A DNA stretch of 44,405 bases from an uncultured Porphyromonadaceae bacterium (GCA_947175215.1 CAMWLR010000013.1:1-44405), one strand, 5' to 3'. Counted from the first letter of the stretch, positions 1 through 9,126 are shown. A program made the numbers and translations. Notes: generated by a model from the letters alone, not told the origin.

Positions 1-396
1 GGGTCTCATCTGAGGCTGTTGGGGCTGCTGGCGGGGTTGGCCCTGGCCGAACTGATAATTGCAGTTGGGGCACTCATTCATCCCCGGACGCAAGGGGTAG
101 TTGCAACGTGGGCAGACATTGGGATTGACCGGAGCGATGGGGCGCGGGGCTGCCTGCGCGGGCCCGGGTGCAGGTGTCTGCACGGGTTGTACAGGCTGTG
201 CCGGGATAGTCTGCGCTGCGGGCCGAGGTGATTGAGGACGGGGAGAGGAGAAGGGTGATCCCCCGGGATTGTTCATCACCGTGGGGTTATGATTAGCCTG
301 AACTTTCGGAGCGGCTGAGTCTGTCAGGGGTGCTCCGCATTTGATACAGTTCTTTTCGCCGGGACGATTGGGCCAGTTGCAGTTGCTACACTTCAT
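1..396 (-). CDS. double zinc-ribbon protein, 3' end outside window
   Basis: Reading leftwards from an ATG at 394-396, the frame stays open for 132 codons to the window edge, so the C-terminus is missing. Two four-cysteine zinc ribbons are visible: C3-x2-C6 with C17-x2-C20, and C95-x2-C98 with C109-x2-C112. They are joined by a Pro/Gln/Ala-rich linker of about 70 residues, and another Pro/Gln-rich stretch follows the second ribbon. Zinc ribbons of this spacing usually bind structural zinc at the end of a membrane or regulatory protein, but the functional part lies outside the window. A factor-independent terminator 50 bases upstream separates it from the aminopeptidase gene. No specific function can be assigned; that it is a zinc-ribbon protein is secure. 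Confidence 0.75.
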   Translation of the reverse strand, partial: MKCSNCNWPNRPGEKNCIKCGAPLTDSAAPKVQANHNPTVMNNPGGSPFSSPRPQSPRPAAQTIPAQPVQPVQTPAPGPAQAAPRPIAPVNPNVCPRCNYPLRPGMNECPNCNYQFGQGQPRQQPQQPQMRP

Positions 397-400
397 TTAT

Positions 401-449
401 GCGGGGATTTAGATTTATCAGAAAATGCGGATTAAGATTTATCAGAAAA
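401..449. repeat. imperfect tandem repeat ahead of the zinc-ribbon gene
   Basis: Two near-copies of a unit containing AGATTTATCAGAAAA follow each other (about 401-426 and 427-449) between the terminator and the start codon at 396. The second copy supplies the A-run that becomes the terminator U-tract on the minus strand. It is probably a local slippage duplication in the leader. Confidence 0.5.
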
Positions 450-484
450 AAGGGAGTAAGCAGCCGGGATAGCTGACTTACTCC
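446..484 (-). terminator. factor-independent terminator, minus strand
   Basis: On the minus strand GGAGTAAG (484-477), a one-base bulge and CAGC pair with GCTG and CTTACTCC, ending at 453. A T-run follows at 451-446. The stem is about 12 bp with a short loop. It would stop transcription coming from the aminopeptidase gene. A promoter-like TACTTTTG (493-486, minus) with a TTG 21 bases upstream sits immediately before the hairpin, so attenuation of the zinc-ribbon gene is an alternative reading. Confidence 0.7.
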
Positions 485-638
485 ACAAAAGTACAAATAA
501 AAAACCGTAAATGCCAATCTTGTTGAGGGTTATTTTATAACGTAGATAAGTTTTTTACACCAAATAACACTCTTTTTGGATGAAGTGACAATGCCGCGAA
601 ATTATCCGTGTCGTTGATATGTGGGGTACGACACTATC

Positions 639-1931
639 TTAGTTGAGGTCATAAAACCGGGTGAACGCGCTGACCGTCGAGAGGTGATCGGCGACGGCTG
701 CAGTCTCGCGGCAAGAGTGCATCGCCCATTGCGGAGCACCCATGTCGACACCGTTGAGTTCGATCTGTGAGGTGAGGATGTTGCCCAGTGTTGACCCACC
801 GGCGGTGTCGCTGTGGTTGACAAAGACCTGACAGTTGACTCCGGCATCATCGCAGATTGCTCTGAAGATGGCTGCCGAGTGGGCATCAGTCATATACTTG
901 CAGTTGGCGTTGATCTTGACGACGGGGCCGTCGCCGGGGATGGGGTGGTTGGTAGGGTCTTGCTTAGAGGTGTAGTTGGGGTGTAGGGCATGGCCGTTGT
1001 CGGCCGAGATCATGAATGATGAGGCGACGGCGCGCGAGTAGAGCGAGAAATCGTCATCGCAGAGGCGACGCAGTATGTTGCTCAGGATCGGTGAGGCCGC
1101 TCCCTGCTTTGTGCCCGACCCGGTCTCTTCGTTGTCAAATATCGCCATGACGCGAGTGGGGGCGGTGTCGCTCTTGTCGCTGACCGATGCAGTCAGGGCT
1201 GAGACGGCGGCGTGTGCCATCTCAAGGTCATCGATACGCCCCGAGGATATGAACTCGTTGTTGAGGCCAAAGAGGCACGCGGGGGTGGTGTCATAGAGCG
1301 TGAGGTCATAGTCGAGGATTTGGTCGGGTGTCACGCCGAGCTGGTCGGCGACCATGCGTGTGAGTAACCCTTTCCCCTGGGCTTTATCGGCCACGCGGCC
1401 CAGCACGGGCAACATATCGCGCTGTGGCGAGATCGGGTTGCCGTCATTGACCGACCGGTTATAGTGTATCGCCAGATGGGGGATGGTGAGCAGGGGGCGA
1501 TAGAAGTTGACAAGACGTGTGACAGGATGCAATGGTGAGTCACCGCGCAAGATCACGCGCCCGCTTATCGACAGCGGGCGGTCAAACCAGGTATAGAGTA
1601 TCGGACCGCCGTAGACCTCTGTGTTGAGTGTCACTACACCTCCCTCGTTGACGATCTCGGCGTTGGGCTTGATGCGGAATCCCGGTGAATCTGAGTGGGC
1701 CGAGATAATGCGGAATCCGGCCAAGGGATCTGTGCCGACGACAAAGGCGAAGATCGCCGATGAGTTCTTGATGACATAACGGCGGTCACCCGGTTTCAGA
1801 TCCCAGCGATCGGCCATATCGAGTGGAGCGAAGCCCGCGCGGTCGAGGCGGTCGGCAAGATTCTTAACGGCGAGGAAGTTACAGGGTGATTCGTTGAGAA
1901 ACTGAATCAGGTCGGCGGTCAGGGTATTCAT
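639..1931 (-). CDS. M18 family metallo-aminopeptidase
   Basis: This 430-residue protein is a dinuclear-zinc exopeptidase of the M18 (aspartyl aminopeptidase) family, which removes N-terminal, often acidic, residues from peptides in the cytoplasm. Family marks include ISAHSDSPGFRIKPN with metal ligands H79 and D81, FDNEETGSGTKQGA with the catalytic acidic pair, and the block around SADNGHALHPNYTSK. There is no signal peptide. The ATG at 1931 is chosen because homology begins with MNTLTADLIQFLNESP; the frame stays open a further 32 codons upstream, but that stretch overlaps the end of the OstA-like gene and looks non-coding. It is the last gene of the minus-strand run surA - OstA-like - aminopeptidase, 58 bases after the preceding stop. 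Substrate preference cannot be read from the sequence. Confidence 0.93.
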   Translation of the reverse strand: MNTLTADLIQFLNESPCNFLAVKNLADRLDRAGFAPLDMADRWDLKPGDRRYVIKNSSAIFAFVVGTDPLAGFRIISAHSDSPGFRIKPNAEIVNEGGVVTLNTEVYGGPILYTWFDRPLSISGRVILRGDSPLHPVTRLVNFYRPLLTIPHLAIHYNRSVNDGNPISPQRDMLPVLGRVADKAQGKGLLTRMVADQLGVTPDQILDYDLTLYDTTPACLFGLNNEFISSGRIDDLEMAHAAVSALTASVSDKSDTAPTRVMAIFDNEETGSGTKQGAASPILSNILRRLCDDDFSLYSRAVASSFMISADNGHALHPNYTSKQDPTNHPIPGDGPVVKINANCKYMTDAHSAAIFRAICDDAGVNCQVFVNHSDTAGGSTLGNILTSQIELNGVDMGAPQWAMHSCRETAAVADHLSTVSAFTRFYDLN

Positions 1932-1989
1932 GGTGTATAAAATGGTTCTTGAGGATAAGGGGTTGCCAATAGTGGTATGTGCAGACGGT

Positions 1990-3864
1990 TTATCGTCGTC
2001 GCGATGTGCCGAACGGCGGCTCGTCAAAGAGTTCGCGCATCTCGGCCGGTATCACCATCACATCCTCGGGTGATGTCGGTCTGAGCGGTTCAAACCATCT
2101 GAATGCAGGGAGATAATATAGCTGTTTCTTGGCCAGATATAGCGGCGTCATGGTGCCGGAGGTCTCTGGCCATAACTTCATGCGCGTCAGTTCCTGATTT
2201 AGGAAATCAGCCGAGAGGTATGAGCTCTCGAGGTTGGCGATCTTGTTATATGTCGAGTCATTCTCTTGTGGCAGCATTATCGCCTGTACGTTGCCGCTGA
2301 CATCGAGATGGCGCAGCTCGCCGTCGACAAAGGTGGCAAACATCTCCTTGCCGGTGAGCTGGTTATAAAACTCCTCGTCGATATGTTCGGCCACGAACCC
2401 AAAGTCGGGGAGCTTGGCCCAGTCGACGGTCGAGTCGTTGAGGTGGATGATGATTTGGTTGCCGAAAATCTGCTTGTTTTCATTCCAGACCACCGGATGA
2501 CGGTCGAGATGAAGCAGTGAGTCGCTGTTGACAAACGTCATGGAGTCGCACAGACCTTGCAGGTCGATGCGGTAGAACTTGACATTGGGGTGGGCCACCA
2601 TATAGTGAATGGTGTCAGGCAGGGCGGCCGTCTCGGCTTGTAACGGTGTAACCGTCGTGAGTGAGTCGGCAATAGCAGTGGGTGCAGGTAGCGAGTCCAC
2701 ACTGATAGAGTCTGCACTGATAGAGTCTCCGGGGATCTCACTGACCGGGAGTGGAGTGGCGGGGAGGGAGTCGGCAATCGCGGGGGCAGCGGGCGTTTTG
2801 GGGGCTTTTATCTCGGGGAAGATGATGCGGCGGTAAGTCGTGATAGTGTCGCCGTGGAGATAGAGGGTGTCTTTCTGAGAGTACTCTTTGGCCAGAGCGT
2901 GACCGTAGACGCGCGCCGAGTCGGCATCCTCGATGACAAAGCCATAGTCACCCAAAAGGGTGACTTTTTTGGCGGTGTCGACAATCTCGATGTTGCCGAA
3001 TGCTTCGCCAAATCCGGCCATGCGGTCATAATATAGCGTGTCGCCCGTGAGTGTGTTGCCGTTTTTGGCCACGACCAATGATCGCTGATAGAGGTCAGCT
3101 ACCTGGGTATTTGTGTTATAGACGCCGTCAGAGGTATAGATCGTGCCGTCTTTTGAGATTATCGTCGAGATAGTGTCGAGTATGGCGATATGAGTGCCGG
3201 TATTATAGAGCATCTGCTCTGAGAAGATGTCGAGTGTGTCACCCTCGCGCAGAGAGTGCAGCTCGACACGGTCTCTAAACAGGGCATCTTTTGTCGTCGG
3301 TGAATATTCGCCGTACCATGATGTGAGGCGGTTGCTTGGGTCGGTGAGCACACCGCCTACCTCATAATATCCTAAGTCGATGGCGAGGTCATAGTTGAAT
3401 ATATCGGTCGTCAGGGTGACGTCGCGGTTGATGAGGCGGACTTTCTTGCCGGTGTCGGCATAGAGAACAGCCAGTTGGGTGGTGTCTGAGTAGGTGAGCT
3501 CGTCGGCATAGACAAAGAGGGTGTCGCCCTGCTCCATCCTCACGTTGCCAAATGCCTCGATAGCGCCGGGATTGTCATAGAAATGGGCGCTGTCGCAATA
3601 CATAAACATCCCGGCCCGGCGAAACTCAACGTTCCCCACGACGATCTGATACTCATCGTTGGCCTCTTTCTTGAGCAGATCGGCGCGTTCGAGAAATATG
3701 CGACCGGCCTGATTGCGGTTGGCGGCCGGGATGGTGGGGCCGATAGGGGAGTTGTCGCGGCGCATCGAACCCTTGCGCGGGGTCTGGGCGAACACCGACA
3801 CCACGAACATGGCGGCCACTGCGACCGACAGCCAATGCAGTCCTCTGAATCTACGGCGGGTCAA
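1990..3864 (-). CDS. OstA-like outer membrane biogenesis protein
   Basis: The product (about 624 residues) has an N-terminal hydrophobic signal segment (residues 10-26, ending near VFAQ). Repeated beta-strand modules follow, such as IVVGNVEFRRAGMFMYCD and EAFGNVRMEQGDTLFVYAD. These are typical of the OstA/LptA-fold proteins of Bacteroidota, which relate to lipopolysaccharide transport across the periplasm. A low-complexity insert rich in Ser, Pro, Asp and Ala (about residues 350-415) interrupts the modules; part of it comes from a 15-bp tandem repeat at 2701-2730. The start appears to be TTG at 3864: the next in-frame ATG would remove most of the signal peptide, and the surA stop lies in the same frame upstream. 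The gene follows surA by 24 bases, consistent with co-expression of periplasmic assembly factors. The exact role is inferred from the family. Confidence 0.85.
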   Translation of the reverse strand: MTRRRFRGLHWLSVAVAAMFVVSVFAQTPRKGSMRRDNSPIGPTIPAANRNQAGRIFLERADLLKKEANDEYQIVVGNVEFRRAGMFMYCDSAHFYDNPGAIEAFGNVRMEQGDTLFVYADELTYSDTTQLAVLYADTGKKVRLINRDVTLTTDIFNYDLAIDLGYYEVGGVLTDPSNRLTSWYGEYSPTTKDALFRDRVELHSLREGDTLDIFSEQMLYNTGTHIAILDTISTIISKDGTIYTSDGVYNTNTQVADLYQRSLVVAKNGNTLTGDTLYYDRMAGFGEAFGNIEIVDTAKKVTLLGDYGFVIEDADSARVYGHALAKEYSQKDTLYLHGDTITTYRRIIFPEIKAPKTPAAPAIADSLPATPLPVSEIPGDSISADSISVDSLPAPTAIADSLTTVTPLQAETAALPDTIHYMVAHPNVKFYRIDLQGLCDSMTFVNSDSLLHLDRHPVVWNENKQIFGNQIIIHLNDSTVDWAKLPDFGFVAEHIDEEFYNQLTGKEMFATFVDGELRHLDVSGNVQAIMLPQENDSTYNKIANLESSYLSADFLNQELTRMKLWPETSGTMTPLYLAKKQLYYLPAFRWFEPLRPTSPEDVMVIPAEMRELFDEPPFGTSRRR

Positions 3865-3888
3865 CGTCAGCGATATAACCGGTGATTA

Positions 3889-5265
3889 TTATTTATGCAG
3901 CCACTCTGAGTGCTCAAACTCACAGTCGGCCCAGTTGTCTTCGATCTTGATATACGTGTCGCGGATCTTCTTTGACAGCCATTGTTTGAGCATCTTCTGT
4001 TTCTGGGCATTCTCATACATACCCTTGATGGTCTGATAGTCGTCAGAGAGATTGGCGCGGTGAGCGGGTATGCGTCGGGTCAGCTTGACGATGGCTACTA
4101 TATCACGGTCACGCTTGGGGTCTTTCATAATAAAGGCCTGCGAGACATCGCCGACCTCCATGTCGGCGACAACCTTGGCCACCTCTTGGGGCAGGTCTTT
4201 CATCTCAAAGCGTGTGGTACCGTTGGCCTGGTTGAGCATACGGCCCTGGTTGTTGCGTGTGTCTTTATCCTGTGAGAGGACCGGGGCCGCCTCCTCAAAC
4301 GTAAACCGGTTATGCTCAACGATATTGGCGCGCACCGAGTCGAGGCGGTTGATGGCCGCCGTGAGTTCTTGATCGGGCACTTTGGGCCTGATTAGTATGT
4401 GGCGGGTGTTGACGCGGTCGCCGCGCTTCTCAATCAACTGGATGATGTGATAGCCGTATTGGGTCTCGACGATTTTAGATACTTTCTTGGTGTCATTGAG
4501 GTTAAAGGCCACGGCGGCATACTCGGGCTCGAGGTGGCCGCGTCCCATAAAGCCGATTTCGCCGCCGCGCACGCTCGAGCCGTCCTCGCTATACAGGATG
4601 GCGAGTGTCGAGAAGTCGCTCTCGCCGCGGTTGACACGGTCGGCATACTGGCGCAGACGAGCCTTGATGTCGTCGATTTCTTCCTGGGGTATGCGGGGGT
4701 TAATGGTGATGATCTCACACTCTACCTGCAGGGGTACGAACGGTATCGAGTCCTGGGGAAGTGTGGCGAAGTATCGCTGCACGTCACTGGGGGTCACCTT
4801 TATATCTTTGGTGAGGTTGCTCTGCACCTGTTGTATGCGGTATTGGTTGCGCATCATGTCTGACATCTGGGCGCGGAACTCAGAGATGGGCTTGCGGAAG
4901 TACTCCTCGACTTTCTCTTTGCTGCCAAGATTGGTGATCAGGTAGTTGAGGCGCTGGTCAACGGCCAGAGACACCATCGACTCCTGCACCTCGACCGTAT
5001 CCATGTCGGCCTGGTGGAGGAAAAGCTTCTCGATGGCGAGCTGCTCGGGGATGACGCAGTATGGGTCGCCGTTGACGGGGGTCTTCTCATAGAGCATCTG
5101 CTGATATGCCTCCTCGATTTCGCTCTTATAGATGGGCTGATCGCCTACCATCCATGCGACCTCCTCGATTATATTGTTTCCCGAATTGCCCGGCGCGGCC
5201 AGCGAGCAGAGTGTTACGGCTGCGGCGGCGAACAATGAGAGTAACGATTTTTTCTGCATAAACAT
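3889..5265 (-). CDS. SurA-like periplasmic peptidyl-prolyl isomerase
   Basis: This 458-residue protein has a signal peptide (residues 1-24), a helical SurA-type N-terminal chaperone region (about 30-170) and two parvulin (PpiC) domains at about 181-280 and 286-390. The first contains FSTLAILYSEDGS and GEIGFMGRGHLEPEYA; the second starts at VNTRHILIRP. SurA proteins escort unfolded outer membrane proteins through the periplasm and isomerise prolyl bonds. The gene leads a minus-strand cluster with the OstA-like protein. Two ATG codons (5265, 5259) are both plausible starts. A -7 element lies just upstream, back to back with the promoter of the divergent DUF6377 regulator. The family assignment is firm; orthology to E. 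coli SurA is not claimed. Confidence 0.93.
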   Translation of the reverse strand: MFMQKKSLLSLFAAAAVTLCSLAAPGNSGNNIIEEVAWMVGDQPIYKSEIEEAYQQMLYEKTPVNGDPYCVIPEQLAIEKLFLHQADMDTVEVQESMVSLAVDQRLNYLITNLGSKEKVEEYFRKPISEFRAQMSDMMRNQYRIQQVQSNLTKDIKVTPSDVQRYFATLPQDSIPFVPLQVECEIITINPRIPQEEIDDIKARLRQYADRVNRGESDFSTLAILYSEDGSSVRGGEIGFMGRGHLEPEYAAVAFNLNDTKKVSKIVETQYGYHIIQLIEKRGDRVNTRHILIRPKVPDQELTAAINRLDSVRANIVEHNRFTFEEAAPVLSQDKDTRNNQGRMLNQANGTTRFEMKDLPQEVAKVVADMEVGDVSQAFIMKDPKRDRDIVAIVKLTRRIPAHRANLSDDYQTIKGMYENAQKQKMLKQWLSKKIRDTYIKIEDNWADCEFEHSEWLHK

Positions 5266-5282
5266 TAATGACGAATTTCTCG

Positions 5283-5290
5283 CAAAGTTA
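5283..5290 (-). promoter_or_regulatory. -7 element for the surA-like gene
   Basis: The minus strand reads TAACTTTG, matching the Bacteroidota -7 consensus TAnnTTTG, 18 bases upstream of the start at 5265. No good -33 element at the usual spacing is seen. It is divergent from the promoter at 5330-5361. Confidence 0.55.
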
Positions 5291-5329
5291 GCGTTTCTTT
5301 TTCAAACTGAGATGTTAATAGAGCGTAAT

Positions 5330-5361
5330 TTTGTGGCTTAGACAGAAAAACCTTAACTTTG
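5330..5361 (+). promoter_or_regulatory. Bacteroidota-type promoter for the DUF6377 regulator
   Basis: TTTG (5330-5333), a 20-base spacer and TAACTTTG (5354-5361) match the TTTG/TAnnTTTG promoter of this phylum. The start codon is 36 bases downstream of the -7 element. Confidence 0.8.
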
Positions 5362-5396
5362 CACTGCCTCTTTACCAGCTTATCAACCGGCTTGCA

Positions 5397-7007
5397 ATGA
5401 AATTCATCCTTGTTTTTCTATTAACAATATTACAGTTGATGCCGCTCGCGGCCTCGGTGTACACCCCCACTGACGTCGAGCGGTCGCTGACGTTGCTCGA
5501 CCGCGAGATCGGCAACCGTGACACTTATTATAAACGCCGCGTCGAGCGCCTCGACTCTCTAAAGAGTAGTCTGGGCCAACTGCGCTCGCGCGACACGATA
5601 GCGTGGCTGGGGGCTGTCATGGAGATAGCCAAGGGTTATAACTCGTTTAACAATGACTCTGCGCTGGTCTATTATACCCGCGGGTATGATACCGCGTTGA
5701 GTCACGCCACTGCCCATAAGGGGACACGCAACGGCGAGGTGGCCGACTCGCTGGCGATCGAGTTCAGACTGCGTCGCGCCACCTATATGTCACTCAGCGG
5801 CTTTGTGTCTGATGCCATCAGGGAGTATGAAGATGTCGACACCACGGCAATGGACTCGGGCCTCAAGGCCTCATACTATGACTCGGGGCGTCAGATGTAT
5901 GACTTCATCTCGTATTATTACGCCGGGTGGCCTGAGACGTATGATTACTGGATAAACCGTGCGAGCGAAGCCCGCCGTAATCTTATGCCGTTACTCAGTA
6001 CGGGCGATGACCGTTATCTGCTCAACCTCGGTGAATATTACTATAACATACATGAGTATGCCCGCAGCCGCGAGATACTTCTCGACCTGGTGTCGCACAT
6101 AAATGTCGACAGCCCCACCTATGCCATCGCCACGCATATTCTCGCATCGATCGCGCAGATACGCGGCGACCGCAATGAGTATCTGTATTACCTTATACAG
6201 TCGGCAATATCCGACACCCGACAGTCGACTCTCGAGGTGATGTCGCTGCAAGAGCTCGCCGGGGTGCTATATGAGATGGGTGACACACGACGGGCACATG
6301 AGTATATTTCGGTGGCGATGAACAATGCCGTCGAGAGTCGCGCCTCGATACGTATGATGAAGACGACCGAACTGCTCTCAATGGTCGAGGGTGACCATAA
6401 CCTGCAGATCTCGCGATGGCGCGCCTGGATGTATGCCATCATCATCGTGCTGGTCATCTCGTTGCTTGCCCTGACAGTTGTGGCGATATTTCTGCGCCGT
6501 CAGCTTACCCGCGTTGCCCGCATGAAACAGGAACTGCAAGATGCCGGTAAGCTCAAAGATGTGTACATCAGTCAGTTTCTCACTCTCTGCTCGACCTATA
6601 TGGATAAGCTCAAGCAGTTTGGCAAGATGGTAAACCGCAAGATTTCGGCCGGACAGGTCGATGACCTCTATAAACTCACCAAGTCGGGTAAATTTATCGA
6701 GGAGCAGAGTGTCGAGTTCTATAAAATATTTGACGACGCGTTCCTGCATATCTATCCCAACTTTGTCGAGTCGGTCAATGCCCTGCTGCGCCCTGAGGAA
6801 CAGATTGTGTTGAGTGAGGATGAGCAACTCAACTCAGACCTGCGTATCCTCGCGTTCATGCGCCTCGGCATCGACGATACAACCCGGGTGGCACAGATCC
6901 TCAACTTCTCGGTCAACACGATCTATGCCTACCGCAACCGCATGCGTAACCGTGCCATCAACCGCGCCACTTTCGAGCAGGACATCATGGCCATCGGCAA
7001 CGTCTGA
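5397..7007 (+). CDS. DUF6377 membrane-bound transcriptional regulator
   Basis: The 536-residue product has an N-terminal signal or anchor segment (MKFILVFLLTILQL), a long helical periplasmic part with TPR-like repeats, one strong membrane segment around residues 345-367 (WMYAIIIVLVISLLAL), then a cytoplasmic DUF6377-type region. That region ends in a helix-turn-helix (RVAQILNFSVNTIYAYRNRM, near residue 500) resembling LuxR-type DNA-binding helices. Such proteins in Bacteroidota are thought to sense a periplasmic signal and act directly on DNA. The ATG at 5397 fits the signal segment and sits 36 bases from a good promoter; the frame extends 22 codons upstream across that promoter. It is divergent from surA/OstA, so envelope-linked control is an attractive but unproven inference. 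Confidence 0.85.
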   Translation: MKFILVFLLTILQLMPLAASVYTPTDVERSLTLLDREIGNRDTYYKRRVERLDSLKSSLGQLRSRDTIAWLGAVMEIAKGYNSFNNDSALVYYTRGYDTALSHATAHKGTRNGEVADSLAIEFRLRRATYMSLSGFVSDAIREYEDVDTTAMDSGLKASYYDSGRQMYDFISYYYAGWPETYDYWINRASEARRNLMPLLSTGDDRYLLNLGEYYYNIHEYARSREILLDLVSHINVDSPTYAIATHILASIAQIRGDRNEYLYYLIQSAISDTRQSTLEVMSLQELAGVLYEMGDTRRAHEYISVAMNNAVESRASIRMMKTTELLSMVEGDHNLQISRWRAWMYAIIIVLVISLLALTVVAIFLRRQLTRVARMKQELQDAGKLKDVYISQFLTLCSTYMDKLKQFGKMVNRKISAGQVDDLYKLTKSGKFIEEQSVEFYKIFDDAFLHIYPNFVESVNALLRPEEQIVLSEDEQLNSDLRILAFMRLGIDDTTRVAQILNFSVNTIYAYRNRMRNRAINRATFEQDIMAIGNV

Positions 7008-7008
7008 G

Positions 7009-7063
7009 TTGCCGTTGCCGGTAAGTTTTTATTACCTTTGCGATAGCATCTAACACCTATCGC
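7009..7063 (+). promoter_or_regulatory. promoter with dyad at the expected transcription start
   Basis: TTG (7009-7011), 21 bases, then TACCTTTG (7033-7040) forms a Bacteroidota-type promoter. Immediately after it GCGATAG (7040-7046) and CTATCGC (7057-7063) form a perfect 7-bp dyad with a 10-base gap. The next plus-strand gene is the transporter at 7426, so a leader of about 380 bases antisense to the truncated FKBP gene is implied. The dyad could be an operator or a leader hairpin. Confidence 0.5.
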
Positions 7064-7136
7064 AGAAAACCGAAACTATCATCGTATACAGATAGATCTG
7101 ACGTATAACTCAAACCATATAGAGGGGAGTCGGTGA

Positions 7137-7304
7137 TCAGGAGACGCCGAGGAGCTCGATGTCAAAGATGAGGGTCGAGCCGCCTCCCGATCCTTTCTTG
7201 ATGACTTTATAATAGATCCCTTTGTCAAGAGGTTCCACCCCCTCTTCGCGCGATTTCTCCTCGAGCCATCGGCGGTTCTTGTCGATATATTCTTTGTTTG
7301 CCAT
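7137..7304 (-). pseudogene. internally deleted FKBP-type prolyl isomerase paralogue
   Basis: This 55-codon frame is a collapsed copy of the FKBP gene at 27474-27872. Its first 40 residues match that protein at 37 of 40 positions, and its last 14 (GSTLIFDIELLGVS) are identical, but the 77 residues between, which form the whole FKBP catalytic domain, are absent. The deletion is in frame, so start and stop survive. DNA differences in the N-terminal part are mostly synonymous, while the final 36 bases are identical between copies. The ATG at 7304 is supported because similarity with the intact gene begins there. It cannot be an active isomerase. It may be a pseudogene or, less likely, a retained microprotein. 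It lies alone, between the DUF6377 regulator and the transporter. Confidence 0.85.
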
Positions 7305-7425
7305 TGTAGAAATGTTGTAGTAAATCAATAATCGGGCGCGCGAGTTGGTTTTATCTGCTAAACTATATCACGGGCCGTGGCGTTTACATTTCATAACGAT
7401 TTTACACCACAATAGATTCACGCTG

Positions 7426-9126
7426 ATGGACTGGATAATAAACGTACTGCGGACCAACCCCTCTCTGGCGGTATTCCTGACAATCGGAGTCGGCTTTTTT
7501 ATCGGACAACTCAAATATAAATCTTTTTCGCTCGGCACCGTGACATCAGTGCTGCTGGTGGGCGTACTGGTGGGGCAGCTCGACATCCCGGTGCCGGGTC
7601 CGCTTAAAGATGTTTTCTTCCTGTTGTTTTTGTTCGCCATCGGCTATAGTGTCGGGCCGCAGTTCTTCTCGGCATTGCGCGGCGACGGTCTCAAGCAGGT
7701 GTTGTTTGCCGTGGTGGTGTGCGTGTTGTGCCTGCTCAGTACTTGGGGGATCGCCCTGTTGATGGGGTATAATATCGGCGAAGCGGTCGGGATGCTCGCC
7801 GGGTCGCAGACGATGTCGGCAGTCATCGGTGTCGGTACAGACACAATGTCGACGGTGTCTGCATCAGCGGCCGAGAAACAGCAATGGTTGCAGATTATGC
7901 CGGTGTGCTACGCCGTCACGTATGTCTTCGGTACTATCGGGTCAGCCTATCTCCTGGCCAACCTCGGACCGTGGCTGTTGGGAGGACTCAAGAAAGTCAA
8001 GGCTGAAACAGCCGAACTCGAGAAGAAGCTCAATACCGGGTCGGCTAACTCTGACCCTAACTATATCAAGGCATTACGACCCGTGGCTTTCCGCGCATAC
8101 AAGACATCTGATGATTTCTTCGGCGCTAACCCGACGGTGGCCGATATCGAGAAGCATCTGCTTGATCAAGGGCGCAGATTGTTTGTCGAGCGTGTACGCA
8201 TTGACGGTAAGATCACTGAGCCGACCCCTGATATGAAGATACCTCAGGGTGCAGATATCGTGCTCAGCGGACGCCGTGAGTACATCATCGGCGATGAGAG
8301 CTGGATAGGCCCCGAACTGGCCGATGCCGAACTGCTTGATTTCCCGGCCGAAAACCTCGACATAACGGTCGCCTCAAAGAAACTTGACGGTGTAACCGTC
8401 GATGATCTGCGTAAAAAGCCGTTTATGTATGGCGTGTCAATCAAGAGCATTACCCGCAGCGGTGTCGCTGTCCCGGTGCTTGCACAGGTAAAGATACAGC
8501 GTGGAGACATACTTAGTATCGTAGGATTACCACGCGAAGTCAACGAGGCAGCCTCTAATCTGGGATATGTCGACCGAAAATCGACCAAGACAGATCTGGT
8601 GTTTGTCGGCCTCGGCATCTTTCTCGGAGGATTGCTCGGTTCGCTGGCAATACACTTGGGCAACGTGCCCGTCAGCCTGAGCGTCAGCGGCGGTGTCCTC
8701 ATCGCGGGCCTCTGTCTGGGCTGGCTCAGGTCAAAACACCCAACATTCGGCCGCATCCCCTCATCATCAGTATGGCTGATGAATAACCTCGGTCTGAATA
8801 TGTTTATCGCCGTCATCGGCATCTCATCAGGGCCGTCATTTGTCACCGGTCTTAAAGAAGTCGGTTTCGGTCTCTTCCTGATGGGTGCGCTCGCGACCTC
8901 CATCCCCCTTATCCTCGGCGTATTGATTGGTCGTAAAATCTTCCGCTTCCCCTCGGCCATCACCTTAGGCTGCTGTGCCGGCAGTCGTACCACCACCGCC
9001 GCTCTCGGTGCCGTGCAAGACTCGATCGGGAGTACCCTCCCGGCCATGGGTTACACCGTCACCTACGCCATCGGTAACACCCTGCTGATACTCTGGGGTG
9101 TCGTCATCGTCCTCCTCATGAGCTAA
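7426..9126 (+). CDS. AspT/YidE-family transporter with two TrkA-C domains
   Basis: The 566-residue protein has the duplicated architecture of the aspartate:alanine exchanger / YidE-YbjL family: a hydrophobic N-terminal half (residues 1-200) with [17 protein letters not shown], two soluble RCK/TrkA-C domains (about 215-300 and 305-388), and a second hydrophobic half (390-566) containing [15 protein letters not shown] and [18 protein letters not shown]. Members move amino acids or dicarboxylates across the inner membrane; the substrate here is unknown. The ATG at 7426 gives the usual start [14 protein letters not shown]; upstream codons in the same frame are not conserved-looking. It stands alone on the plus strand, converges with the helicase gene, and may be expressed from the promoter near 7033. 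Confidence 0.9.
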   Translation: MDWIINVLRTNPSLAVFLTIGVGFFIGQLKYKSFSLGTVTSVLLVGVLVGQLDIPVPGPLKDVFFLLFLFAIGYSVGPQFFSALRGDGLKQVLFAVVVCVLCLLSTWGIALLMGYNIGEAVGMLAGSQTMSAVIGVGTDTMSTVSASAAEKQQWLQIMPVCYAVTYVFGTIGSAYLLANLGPWLLGGLKKVKAETAELEKKLNTGSANSDPNYIKALRPVAFRAYKTSDDFFGANPTVADIEKHLLDQGRRLFVERVRIDGKITEPTPDMKIPQGADIVLSGRREYIIGDESWIGPELADAELLDFPAENLDITVASKKLDGVTVDDLRKKPFMYGVSIKSITRSGVAVPVLAQVKIQRGDILSIVGLPREVNEAASNLGYVDRKSTKTDLVFVGLGIFLGGLLGSLAIHLGNVPVSLSVSGGVLIAGLCLGWLRSKHPTFGRIPSSSVWLMNNLGLNMFIAVIGISSGPSFVTGLKEVGFGLFLMGALATSIPLILGVLIGRKIFRFPSAITLGCCAGSRTTTAALGAVQDSIGSTLPAMGYTVTYAIGNTLLILWGVVIVLLMS

